From Glandiceps talaboti (lineage: Eukaryota > Hemichordata > Enteropneusta > Spengelidae): a stretch of 64,000 bases of DNA. The stretch lies in the NCBI RefSeq assembly GCF_964340395.1, contig NC_135556.1, positions 10,121,001 through 10,185,000 of the forward strand. Direction: 5' to 3'. Below the pieces are notes generated by a model that was not told the DNA's origin, did no database searches, and saw only the letters and a program-made list of their open reading frames with translations. The position numbers were made by a program, and so were the translations under genes. Shown here piece by piece: positions 11,801-32,100 of the stretch. Every line of letters starts with the position of its first letter. Positions within the stretch are counted from its first letter, which is position 1.

Positions 11801-13059
11801 TGCATGAAAAAGGGCTTGAAGAAAACACACAAACTCCAAAAGTGGTGCGAGAGGAGACGCAACAAACTGAGAGGAATGTGGTAGCACCTAGAGAACACCG
11901 GAATACAGGTCTAGAAATCCAGACAAAGACACATCAAGATGATGTAATTGAAATTAGGGACGACACAACAATGATTACAGAGACCCATAATTCTAACTCA
12001 ATCAGGATTACAGAGACTGCTAACTCTAACTTAAACAGAATAGGCAACAGACAAGTCCAAAACAACTCTAACTTACAGGTTGTTGCAGCATCTTCTAACA
12101 TGCACAGAAAACTTGAACACAGACAAAGCTGTGATGTACAGCAGCACCGTGCCGATCATACCAGTGTTAGGACTGATCCAATGACACGGGGGAGTTGCAG
12201 GGCAGAGGAATATTCAAATCATGAAGCACAGGTACAAAGTCACAAAGACATTGTTTTAGATAGCATTTCACAGGATGACAATAATGACAACAAGTCACCA
12301 GTCGTTCCTGTCAGCATCGGTGTCAACAACTCTTCAGTTGTTCCTGTTCGCATCACAGACAATACACCAGCTGTTCCGTTCCATTTACAGAATAACAATC
12401 CCGCCGGTATCCCTCTGCGTATTGAGAACGTCATGTCATTGTCCCAAATAGTGGTACCCATGATGCCAACCAGTCAGCCGAGATATGCCGCTGAAAGTCA
12501 CACTATGTCACAACCCAGACCCATGCATGAAGAGGTACATAATTTCACAGACCAGTTTCAGTCTCTGCAAGACAATGAACTTGCGATGGATACTCAAACA
12601 GAAGAAGAACAGGTTTCAGAGGGTCAGAGTTCAGGTCTAAGTCCAAATTTAGGTCTATCAGATCGGATAGCAACAACTCAGTTTAGTATTAGTAGGAATT
12701 TACCCTTCAGAGGCAGACTGAGTCACCTTGCCGACAGGTTGATGGGCAACCGGGACATGTCAAGGGTGAAAATGTGTCGTATTTGTGGCAAATTTTTTTC
12801 TTCGCAACCTCTGCTTTCAGCTCACATGAGAGTACATCGTAAAGGTGCCGATAAGCCATATGAGTGTGACCAATGCAACGTGAGATGTGTCAGTGTTTAT
12901 AATTTAAGACTACATAAAGAAAGGGTTCATAGCAATTCTGACAAAACCTTTCACTGTCCATGCTGCGGCAAAAAATTCCGTCTTCAGATCGATCTGAATA
13001 ATCATTTCAGACATTACTGTAAAGTGAAAAAACTTGCCAGTCAAGTGAAGAACGAGTAA
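8882..13059 (+). CDS. C2H2 zinc-finger protein, about 541 aa, two coding exons
   Basis: Probable DNA-binding nuclear protein. Coding exon 1 is 8882-8941 (starting MELSSGRDPLLLLRK, ending at a GTATGT donor). Coding exon 2 is 11,494-13,059, after an ACCAG acceptor. Both are phase 0 and give 541 aa. Residues 21-85 form a compact, probably folded head (GAIAGHSVFLKVADEKHG, then YYGTADLVRDYLGDGIKVQ). Residues 86-440 are polar, rich in N, Q, T and S, and likely disordered. Three fingers close the protein: C448/C451/H464/H468, C478/C481/H494/H499, and C508/C511/H524 with C529 as a probable C2HC ligand. Linkers DKPYEC and DKTFHC resemble classical ones. An acceptor at 8876 and a donor at 7827 suggest a non-coding first exon. 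I cannot name an orthologue. Starting instead at the methionine ending exon 1 would lose 19 residues. Confidence 0.85.
9172..9653. mobile_element. MITE-like element with about 38-bp terminal inverted repeats, in the zinc-finger gene intron
   Basis: The left end reads GGGACGATCGCACAATGTCG then CACAAGCTCAATAA. The right end (about 9614-9653) is its imperfect reverse complement. The 480-bp interior has no coding potential. No clear target duplication was found. Confidence 0.65.
10760..11210. mobile_element. MITE-like element with about 48-bp terminal inverted repeats
   Basis: The left arm at 10,764-10,812 (GAGATCAATGGTTCAATGTA then AAAAAACTAAAATTC) is mirrored at 11,159-11,208 (AATTTAGTTTTTTATCGTAC then ATTGAACTATTGATCTC). 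A long G run lies just inside the left arm. There is no coding capacity. It sits in the zinc-finger gene intron. Confidence 0.65.
11368..11448 (+). repeat. (GTTT)n microsatellite
   Basis: Tandem GTTT/TTTG tract about 45 bp before the acceptor of the zinc-finger exon 2. It ends in a T-rich run that may act as part of the polypyrimidine tract. Confidence 0.9.
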
Positions 13060-13984
13060 AAATGGCAACCTCAGAGCTTTGGTTAGGCTGAAAGGTTGTT
13101 GGTCCGTGTATGTAATCACGCACTACTCCACTGTGAGAGAGCTCATTATATAATCGGAAGGAATGCCTGGATCTTTCAGGCTTAAGCTTTGGTCAATCAT
13201 AAAAAGTTGCTGTTGGTATATGCACATGTTATCATATTGTGTCACCTAGAAACAAACTAAGGATAATCTAATGTATGTAGAACCTAGTCTTGGTTAGCCA
13301 TGCAGACTCTTTGACTTCAGCCACCCCTAGTAGAGAGTCTGGGATATTACATAGTCAGTAATTGGAACAAGGTGGTTGTGTGGTGAGGCTGACTCACAAC
13401 CTGGCCTCTGTAGTAAAATCAAACGATGGCAACTCTTATTACATGTTGTTCTAAGAATATTTTGGTTAATCCTCTAGCAAAGACGATTTTCAAAAAGTCT
13501 ATGCCAATTACCATGATTTTTGTGAAATACATAAACTTGATGAAAATGAAAATTCAGAATCACGCTCATGCAGTCACTGGCTGTAACAGCTCCTGGCAGT
13601 GGCCATGTTCCTCCTTACTCAAATGACTTATGCAATGCCCCAGACTCTCGCTCAGCCATGAAGTGAGCCATCAGTAGTGAGGCTGGGTAACTAGAACCCA
13701 GTACATTGCACATTATTCTCTGACCACAACCTAACATTCAAGATGGATAGCACAGATCTAGATCATGTTGATCTGATTGACAGACATAACCTAGTCATGT
13801 GTAAAAATATATAAGATTGCGACAACTCCTGTATACATATTATACAATGTACCTCATCACGTCATTTTGATACATATATATGTATGGCCATCGATTTGTT
13901 ATAGTGAAATTTTGATACTATATTTATTGTTTATTCCAAATGATAGAGTCAAAGTGTAAATGCTTTTCTGTATTATATGTTCTA

Positions 13985-14330
13985 GTGTGTATGTGTCTCT
14001 ATATGTATGCCTGTGTGTATGCTTGTGTGTGTGTATGTATGTATGTATGTATGTATGTATGAATGTATGTATGTATGTATCTACGTCTGTCTGTCTGTAT
14101 GTATGTATGTATGTATGTATGTATGTATGTAGGTATGTATGTACACATACTAGTGTGTGTATGTTGGTTGGTATGTACATGTAACAGCATATGTCTGTGT
14201 CTATGTAAGGGCAAATATGTGTCCATGTACAAGGGTATTTGTGTATATGAGAATGTAAGTATGTTAGATACTGGGATGTGTGTCCTTGTGTAAAGACATA
14301 CATATATCTATGAATTTGGGCATATACTGG

Positions 14331-14379
<49 letters not shown>

Positions 14380-14392
14380 TGTGTGTGTGTGT
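13985..14392 (+). repeat. (GTAT)n and (GT)n microsatellite cluster
   Basis: GTAT/CTGT tracts at about 13,985-14,160 and a nearly pure GT run at 14,330-14,392, joined by degenerate GTAT-like sequence. Open frames here are repeat artefacts. Confidence 0.95.
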
Positions 14393-14842
14393 AAAGGCAT
14401 ACAGGGTATCTGTATTGGCATTCTTGTACAAGAACTGAAATCACAAACATACTTAGTTGATGGTAGTGGTGTCTGGCTTGACAAAGTCAGTGTCTGTTGA
14501 TATGATTTTCCAATTGAGTCATTGAATGGTTGAAATGCAAACCTTTGTCAGTCCAAGTATATGTATATATGTTTCAAAAGAATCATATATTCCTGATTTT
14601 TCAAAGTAACTTACAATTGATACAAAATGGTGTTCAGGTTTCATGTTCTGGTAGGTCGCCTTTTGATACCATCAATATTATAATTGCAAATTATTTGGAG
14701 TACATGGTTGTAACTACTGAAAGAGAACGGTCCATTTCTTATCAAGTTATAAACTTTAAGTTGAAGCCATGAATGTACTTACTTTATTGTTTTACAATAC
14801 ATACACTATTGTACATTTCTATTGACGTCCTCACCAGAGACA

Positions 14843-15306
14843 TTATTAGGCCAAATTAAAAAAAAAAATGTGTGTTTCCGGTAACCCAACTGACCCTAAT
14901 TTAAGACCCGACCCTAAACATTTCTTTCATTCAAAAAAACATAAAATGGTATGACTTTACTGCTATTTCTGTGCAAATCTTCTCGCCAAAGTTTCTTTGG
15001 TTAGTTCTATTTTTAAATGTTATTCCAGAGAAATCAAGTCTTTCAAAGATGTCAGTTGAATTTATACCACACAGTCTGTATATTGTGTTCATCTACTTTA
15101 CATATAACTGTCTTCATTAATTACTTTTATTGCACCTCATCAAATGATCACACTCAGTATTATGACCAAGAAGTATCTTGTCTTTGGGTCGAAGCAATTT
15201 CCCAACAAAACAAATGAAAAAATAAACTAAAATTCTAACCTACCTACCCTATATTCTGAAGTCATGTTATCGGAAACAAACATATTTTTTTTTAATTTTT
15301 GCCTTA
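14843..15306. mobile_element. MITE, TAGGCC family, diverged copy
   Basis: The left end reads TTAGGCCAAAT and then GTTTCCGGTAACCCA. The right end reads GTTATCGGAAACAAAC and then TTTTTGCCTTA, the inverted counterpart. The same end sequence bounds copies at 21,942, 24,620 and 61,888. This copy is the most diverged. Confidence 0.55.
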
Positions 15307-17038
15307 TAGTCTGGAGGCTATTGATGGCTTCAAATCTTTTCTCATGTCTAGGTCAATAAGGAGCTGAGATGAAATTTCAAATTCAACCAAAGCTACCCCT
15401 ACAGTCATTAACATCATGTTTGTGTTAATCAAACACAGAATTCCGCCCAATGATAAGTTAATGATTATTGTGGGCAGTTACATAATTTCCAAGTATGATA
15501 CATTTGTCAGATCAGACCATGTATACACTGTTTACATCATTCTAATAAGTGGGGGTTTACTCATTTACATGAACAAAATTTGGTTCATGATTTCTCATTG
15601 AGCTAGACAGGGTGAAGAGGGATCTTGAGATTTGAAGCCACAGATAGCATCTAGACTAGAGACATTATGATGTATCCAACAAGGACAAAATACAGGCATT
15701 TATCTCGGAACAAACTGGCACTTGTACCAAACCATCTTTTAATTTCTGACTGCCATAATATAAAGTGCAAATTGAAGGGAATCTCACTGCAGGAAATAAA
15801 GGCCTTTTTGGTAAACTTTACGGGTTCTGGAGAGTTATTTTAAGATTAAGTACTTATTACCATCAAATAAAGCAATCATGAATATTAATGTCCTGCTATT
15901 ACATTTACATGTCTGGTGACGCCCACGAGACATGGCAAGTCCGTGGCAAGGACCTGCACAGGAAAATGAATGAGAAAGAAATATAATGGGTGTGTCTCTG
16001 CAATCATGTGTAATGAAAGTGATATGAAATTGTGAAATTACTCTCCCCGAACCCAAAGTTAATGAAATGTGTTTATTGCCAGCAGTGGTGTTTTCCTTTA
16101 ACATGGGAGGAGTGCTCAGTGGTGTGTGGATGTTGGGACACTTTGACATGTACATGGAAGTTAATTTAAAATCAGGTGTTACGCAGATAATTTTAGATGT
16201 CATTGAAAATAAGAGGGCAGGTACAGGACTTCCTGATTCACCTTGTAGATAAAACTGATGGTTGCCAACCAATCAGTGAGTGACATGATATATTGAAATA
16301 TTTTGCATATTTAATGAGCAGTGACAAAACCATGCACAGATACTATGGGCTTTTAAAGTTGATCGTGAATACATAAACGTTACTCCCCACTAGTCGGTGG
16401 TCTGTCATACCAATATCACAGTTGTTCTTGATGTACCCTATAAGCTAAGTTGATGTCTTACTGATGTACTATAATTTCTTGTGACATACCAAACTTTTGT
16501 ACTCATGGAAAAGAACATTTTGTTTTAAATAATTTTGACCAACTCAAATATTTTTTTATTTTATCAGAGGGCAATCTTGTTATTAAGATTAATGTTACAC
16601 ATTTGTGAATATTCTGTTTTCCATCATTCTATCATTTCAAAGTACCGGTTAGTATTCATAAAATGATTGGATAAACTTCATGTATTTTAGCTTTGTCAGT
16701 TATGTGTAATGTTAAAAAAAAACGCTTCTTGTTACCTTTTACCAAACTTGATGACCCCATCATGATTTTATGCAAGTTTTGATATTTAATTTGAAATCAT
16801 GTAATCTATTTATAACGTATGTATAATATCATTGTTTGTTTGTTTGTTTTATAGTTTTTGACATGAAATGTACATCTCTATGTGGTATTTTCCCTTCCAG
16901 TTATTATTATGAATATAATAGTTCTTGCTTACAGAAGAGTTTGAGTAGTGATTTTGTAATAGTGTATGTTTGTCATAACATGAATGGATAATGGTCCCAT
17001 AAATGTATGTTGGTGGATGCAAACTGTTAGTAACTCTC

Positions 17039-17335
17039 CTTGGAGAATGGTTGGGGTGTGTGGCTCACCTTGGAGAATGGTGGTGGTGGGGGGGGGTGTG
17101 TGGCTTACCTTGGAGAATGATAGGGTGTGTAACCCACATTGGAGAATGGTTGGGTGTGTGGCTCACCTTGGAGAATGGTTGGGTGTGTGGCTCACCTTGG
17201 AGAATTGTGGGATGTGTGGCTTACCTTAAGTATGGCGGGATGTGTGGCTCACCTTGGAAAATATTGGGAATTTGGGATCACCTTTGGGAATGGTGAGGTT
17301 TATGGCTCACCTTTGAGAGTGGTGGGATGTGAGGC
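17039..17335 (+). repeat. Minisatellite, unit about 27-30 bp, roughly ten copies
   Basis: Repeats of a unit containing GTGTGGCTCACCTTGGAGAA followed by TGGT, with copies drifting towards the right end. It can be read through in more than one frame, so it yields spurious open frames. It is not coding in any recognised sense. Confidence 0.9.
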
Positions 17336-17697
17336 TGGTGAAAGTTAGAAAATCCTCACCCTTGTTGGCAACAGCAAATTATTACCCCTTTATACTACAT
17401 ATGAAGGATAGCCATCCAGCTTCAGACGGCACACATAAACAATGTAAGTCTTCAATATGAACCCTTATTCTGGCAAAACAAATGTAAAATATGCATCCCA
17501 TTTCAAACCAGGACACCCATAAAATAGATCCTTTTGAGTGTATATATCTATATAACTTTTCAATGGTAAACATACATACACACACATACATACATACACA
17601 CACAAACACATATAAACACGCATACACACACACATACACACACACATGCACGCAGGCACACACACACCTGGCATCCACAGCACAGATTTCTCTAGTC

Positions 17698-17891
17698 TAG
17701 CTGCTAGACATTCAGGTTTTCTTTTGATACGACAAGTCACCAAAGGACACTTTGCACCTGAAAAGTGCAAATCGATGGTTTGTGGCCTCGGGCTAAATCT
17801 GGGGCTAAATGCCCTCTATTGCACCTTTCAGGTGCAAAGCGACTCAAAGTAACTTCTGGTATGAGAAGAAAGCCTGAAGGTCTAGCAGCTA
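17698..17891. mobile_element. Hairpin MITE, CTGCTAGAC family, copy 1
   Basis: Outer arms TAGCTGCTAGACATTCAGG at 17,698 and CCTGAAGGTCTAGCAGCTA ending at 17,891 are inverted. A nested pair (TTTGCACCTGAAAAGTGCAA and TTGCACCTTTCAGGTGCAAA) sits inside. A second copy with the same outer motif lies at 46,163-46,343. Confidence 0.65.
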
Positions 17892-18496
17892 CACTATTAC
17901 TTCTCTCATGATCACACTTACAGGAATGGTTACAGTACAGCTATATTGCACACATGAAAGTTATATTTTATCTCAATATCTGCATAGTAACAAAGAGTTA
18001 TATATATAGATATTTATTTATTCATTTATTTATTTGAAAGTCTGAGTTCTGTTATGAAAGAGGACGGATTTCATGTCGAGCAGTTCATCAAGACTTTTGT
18101 GTACAATGGACATATGAACAGGAATTTTGTTGTGATTTTGAATAGACACGAGTAAAATTGTGAGTCTTCCAATGTTTCACTTTGTATCGTGCAAAAGATT
18201 TTTAGAAGAGACTTCTTGAGTGAAATCTTGAGATGTGAATTGACTTCGGTGAGACTTCAAACTTAAGTTTAGCCTGGAAAATTATGAACTAAAGTAGTAA
18301 TGTATTAAATGAGACTTTAAATTTCCACCTCGAAGCAGAATGTAAATTTGGGGGTGCTCGGGTGTTTAAACTTGAAAAGAGATAATGTAAATCGTTGAGA
18401 TCTGCAAAGTTTTGTATCAAAAAGTGTTAAGTGATAATTATGATACTACAATGCTATAGACTGCAATGTATAGACTGTGATGTGCGTCAGGACGTT

Positions 18497-18536
18497 GCGC
18501 CCTCATCGGTCAGTGGGTAAGGCCGATGAGGGCGCA
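18497..18536. other. Perfect-looking hairpin 3' of gene A
   Basis: TGCGCCCTCATCGG and CCGATGAGGGCGCA form a 14-bp GC-rich stem, extending further with mismatches, around a loop of about ten bases. It lies about 230 bp downstream of the gene A stop codon, so it is in the likely 3' UTR or just beyond it. Confidence 0.6.
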
Positions 18537-18765
18537 TCGACTGTATCAAGCAGACTATTAAACAAAACTTCTGCAGCTGGACAGAAAGTCAATCTGGCAA
18601 TTCACGTTGGTTGTTCTTCGGCTATAATTTCCTTTGACGTGCACTAAAAATGAATCGGATAGTAGCCGCCAGATATATATATTGTAGTTGTTAAGACTCT
18701 GGAGTAAGTGAAGTCCAGTAGGTCTATGATGTAGCGTGTAGGTAAAAGTTCATTTGGTCGGTTCT

Positions 18766-28098
<9,333 letters not shown>

Positions 28099-29151
28099 CG
28101 TGTATACTGCTATATATGATATAAATTAATAACAATGAAGTCTCACCATATTAAAAGGTCAGGCATGGCTTTTAACATGTACGAACGTGTGTGTTCGAAC
28201 AGGACGCTGTTCGCATATTAAGTTGTCCCAATCCGGTCCTTTGTTATTCTTGTCATTTGAGGTCACTCAGGTGATCATATACCACAGGTACACGTAGTCT
28301 ATGTTGGCATATTAAGTTGTCCCAATGCAATCAACCCTTTGTTATTCTTGTCATTTGAGGTCACTCAGGTGACCACATACCACAGGTACACGTAGTCTAT
28401 GTTGGCTGTTGAAAACGGAAGTTCTGTTTCGGATCGGACTACTTTAAGGGTCGGACTGTGTTATTCTACATGTATTGTACATACCTCTACGTACATTGCA
28501 ATGTAAGGATGTGAACCTTCAGGTATACGTCACGCGAATTTACGAATGTCTTGAAAGAACGTAAACATATACACACACGATGCAAGACATGAAGCCGAGC
28601 ATAACAACACACTAACTAGCTACATTGCCAGCCTGCAAGTAGTATGTAATCGGCGCGTATTGGCAGACTGTTGGTGTCATTGGTTTTAATAATCGACAAT
28701 ACGAGAAGTCTGAATTCACGGTTTGTCAACAAGCTCAAGGCCACAAGTTGAGGGATACGGCTGTGAGTGTTTTCAAATGTTAAATGTCATCACTATAGTA
28801 TCAACTGTACTAAAAATATATAATGGAAAGTCCCATGACTACATATGATTACTCTTTACTGGGGGTCGACCGGGGGTTCCCCGTACAACAGCTGATATAT
28901 GATATCTGTCTGTATTTCTTACAGTTTGGCAATTATTTCTCTTCACGGTTACATCAGATTTCATTTCGCTCTCGTTTATTTTTGAATCCGTTTTTCATCT
29001 AAGTTTTGCCAAAAAAGATTCACCGTGAAGTATTGCATAGACCGTGTTGTGCCTGTTTGTTTATACTGTCAGTCCTTCTTGAATGTTGGTGAGTGTTTAC
29101 ATGTGAAATATACGTGGTATAAAGGTCACAAAATTTGATATGAGATTCAAC
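28099..29151. promoter_or_regulatory. Divergent promoter region of genes A and B
   Basis: About 1.05 kb separates the start codons of A (minus) and B (plus). It contains a tandem duplication at 28,213-28,404 and otherwise no gene or named repeat. I see no reliable TATA box. Promoter role is inferred from position. Confidence 0.4.
28213..28404. repeat. Tandem duplication, unit 94-98 bp, upstream of gene A
   Basis: Units 28,213-28,306 and 28,307-28,404 share GCATATTAAGTTGTCCCAAT at the start and CACAGGTACACGTAGTCTAT at the end, with a small indel between. They lie 115 bp upstream of the gene A start codon, so duplicated regulatory sites are possible. Confidence 0.85.
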
Positions 29152-32100
29152 ATGGAGGACAACCCATTTAAAGCTGTACTCCAAAAACATGACGATCGCA
29201 ATGGAAAGGTGAGCAAACTCTTGCAATCAACACACGACTTTGAGGAAGACATGCGGACGTTCATGACGAATGACGCGCCAATCAAACTAATCACAGAGGA
29301 TGAAGAAAACGAAATATGTAAGACTTTTGAACAGAAAATTTCGATTTGTGTTTTTGGTGAAAGGAACTGTGGCAAAAGTTCTTTGTTAAACGAAATGTTA
29401 GGGATCACTGCTGTACCGGTATCCGATACTCCTTGCACATGTAGAGTAATTCGTATTAAATACTCAAAGAACCCGTATTTATGTCTACGGGATGAAAATG
29501 GCACAGAAATTCCAGGATCGCGAAAACAACTGGAGGGCGCTGTAAAGAAGGAAGTGAAACAAGTAGCAGCGTTGAATAATGATGATGAAAGGATGAACAA
29601 ATCCATTGTCAGTGTGACTGTTGAAATCGGTTTAGATCATCCATCCTTGGAACATGGTGTCGAACTCATAGATTCACCAGGAAGAAATGAAAATAAAACG
29701 CTCGATGAGATTGTCGATAAGTTGGTACAAGAAAGTAAAAAGGCCATACTAATATACGTCATTGATGGTAAAAATGGTTTGCGTCCTGCGGTAAGTTTAA
29801 TACTATTATTTTTTTTTACTTGTAGTAAGATACAAAATAAAGTAAATTGTATAGAAAAATAATAAAAGGATACACAAATAATTGTATCTAGTGAACCATC
29901 CGAAATATCATGGCAGTTAGCCAAATCAGATGATCATGATTCAATCAATGATGTAATCGTGGGTGCAAACTCAGAAAGAGGCTGAGGTGCAAAGGAATTC
30001 AAAGAAAGACCATACGCCAAAACCCACCCATGATATGATATGTGGATATGTTATACCCAAAAATTGGCATAAACACTAGAGGAAATAAGTTTATTAAACA
30101 TTTAGATCAAAATGGATGGTTCAAGTTGGACCGGGTCCATGTCTCCTTACAATCCAGAAAAAAAATTATTAATGAAATTGTGGTTATCTAGTGGTATATA
30201 GTAAGGGTAGTTTTTGCTGAGTACCTTTTTTTCTCTGAAGACTTGTAGAATCACTGGCCAATTCATAGACCCCTTGCCACAAGTATGCAAGCCTACACAT
30301 TTATAGTATAATTCCTTACGACCAGGGCTTACGACCGTGTTCCGATTTTACATTACGTTATCTTCACACATCACGATAACGTACAAAATGGAAACACGTT
30401 CGTCAGGAACTAGACTACACATTACATGTAATGTGTGAAGATAATCACGTAGCGTAAAATCGGAACACGGTCGTCAGGAACTAGATTAACATATTTCGCA
30501 ATAGTATTACTATTAATAGTAGTAGTAGTAACATCAACTAATCTGGATTTGTTAGTGTAAGTCGATTGCAACTTGAAGTTGAGGTATCGCTAGCGGGTGT
30601 TTCAAAATCATTTACGACCTCGCATCTCAGACCACTAATAATGGTCTAGGGTGCAGGTCTGAGCTGGCACTAACTGTGTCGATCTGTTTAACCACATATC
30701 GCGACAAGTGTCCCGTGTATTGTCATTGCGACTCCAGAGATGTATTTGTTATAATGGTTGATCAACTTGAAGTTAAACCAAAATGTGGTATACCAGATGT
30801 TAGTTTCTATATTGTCAACAAAATTGTTTTCTGAAACTTCTGTTTACATGTATAACGAGTTCATAGTTATGGCGTACGTGGTCAACCGAGTGTCACAATA
30901 CGACCAGGAAGCGGAAATGCAATATAGGTACATTGATAAATACGATCAACAAATGATCATATAATTATATAAATACCTCTAACGGCATAACGTCATCGTT
31001 TCTATATCAACGGCCAATCAGGAACCCCTTCTTTAATATTCGATAGTACGGGAAATATTGCAAATATCTCGGAAGTGGTAAAAAGAGACAATTTCTGGAC
31101 CAGTCCCCGACAGTTCCCTTATCAGAGCAGGAAATAATAATGAACCCGATTTTCAAAGTTTTGGCCGATCCAGACAATTCTATTGTTAGCAAACTTGAAG
31201 ACGTAATGGCTCGATTTTCAAACTTTACAGTAATCTCGACTTTTAAGATGAAGGCGATGGTGTTAGTTATAACCGTCGCGCACAACGTTGTAAACCACAG
31301 GCCTCTGTAGGCACCGTCCGACACGTAATCTGTCCTTCAGTAGAAATATGTGCCCTGGCTTGCGAGAATGGAATATCGTTCCATTATCAGAAACGTGATA
31401 AACTATATTCCGGGTCGCCACCATGATCTTATATATATTAAACACATTGGACCAATGACATTTGCTTACGATCGTTAGAAACTCTTTAGGTTAGATTTTC
31501 AATGTTTCGCCCTGACGTACATATACAGCAAATTTAAGTTGCTGTGTGTTTTCAGTATAACAGCACCAATGCCTGTATAGGGTATTGTATATGAGTTATA
31601 ACATTGCTGACACAATTAGAATGGTATAATTTTATGGAGATGTGAATGCATGCATTTAATTTCTAAATACAGTCACATCAAAAAAATATGGTTTGCTGTT
31701 ATCTCAGACAATGTTTTAATCAAGCGTATCGGATCTGAATGTAGCACTCTAGTCAATCATTGAAGCACGATATAGTAACATTGTCTACCAACGGTATTTG
31801 TGCTCCACGGTATTAAAATAATACCCATTCGTGTGCCATGCCAGTGAAAGAAAACCCTGATTACTTGTTAAGTTTTCTGAATGTCAAGTTGTGACGGTGA
31901 CAGTATGTTATTTTTTCACTTTTATTACAGGATCGAGATACAATCCAAATGTTGAAAGATGCTGGTGCTCGAGACAAATTGTTCTATGTATGTAACAAAG
32001 TGGATAAAGATCTCCAGGCAGCAGCAATGGACATTCCATCAGATGAAGAACTACTTGAAAATGACCAAGGTCCAATGCAGTCAAAAGCTTCCGAAGTTCT

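Larger units (their letters stand above)
13060..18765. other. Intergenic region between the zinc-finger gene and DSTYK-like gene A
   Basis: No coding region is supported. The start should hold the 3' UTR of the zinc-finger gene, though I see no clear AATAAA close to 13,059. The end holds the 3' flank of gene A, with minus-strand poly(A) signals (TTTATT) near 18,013-18,035. The rest is microsatellite, a MITE, a minisatellite and hairpins, listed separately. Stretches 15.3-16.9 kb and 17.9-18.5 kb show nothing I can name. Confidence 0.6.

Noticed and set aside
15835-16272. 145-aa minus-strand open frame
   Set aside because: No domain, codon pattern or splice context recognised. It contains stretches typical of non-coding frames.
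31007-31445. Overlapping minus-strand frames in gene B intron 1
   Set aside because: Two frames overlap without homology or splice support. They are likely chance frames inside the intron.
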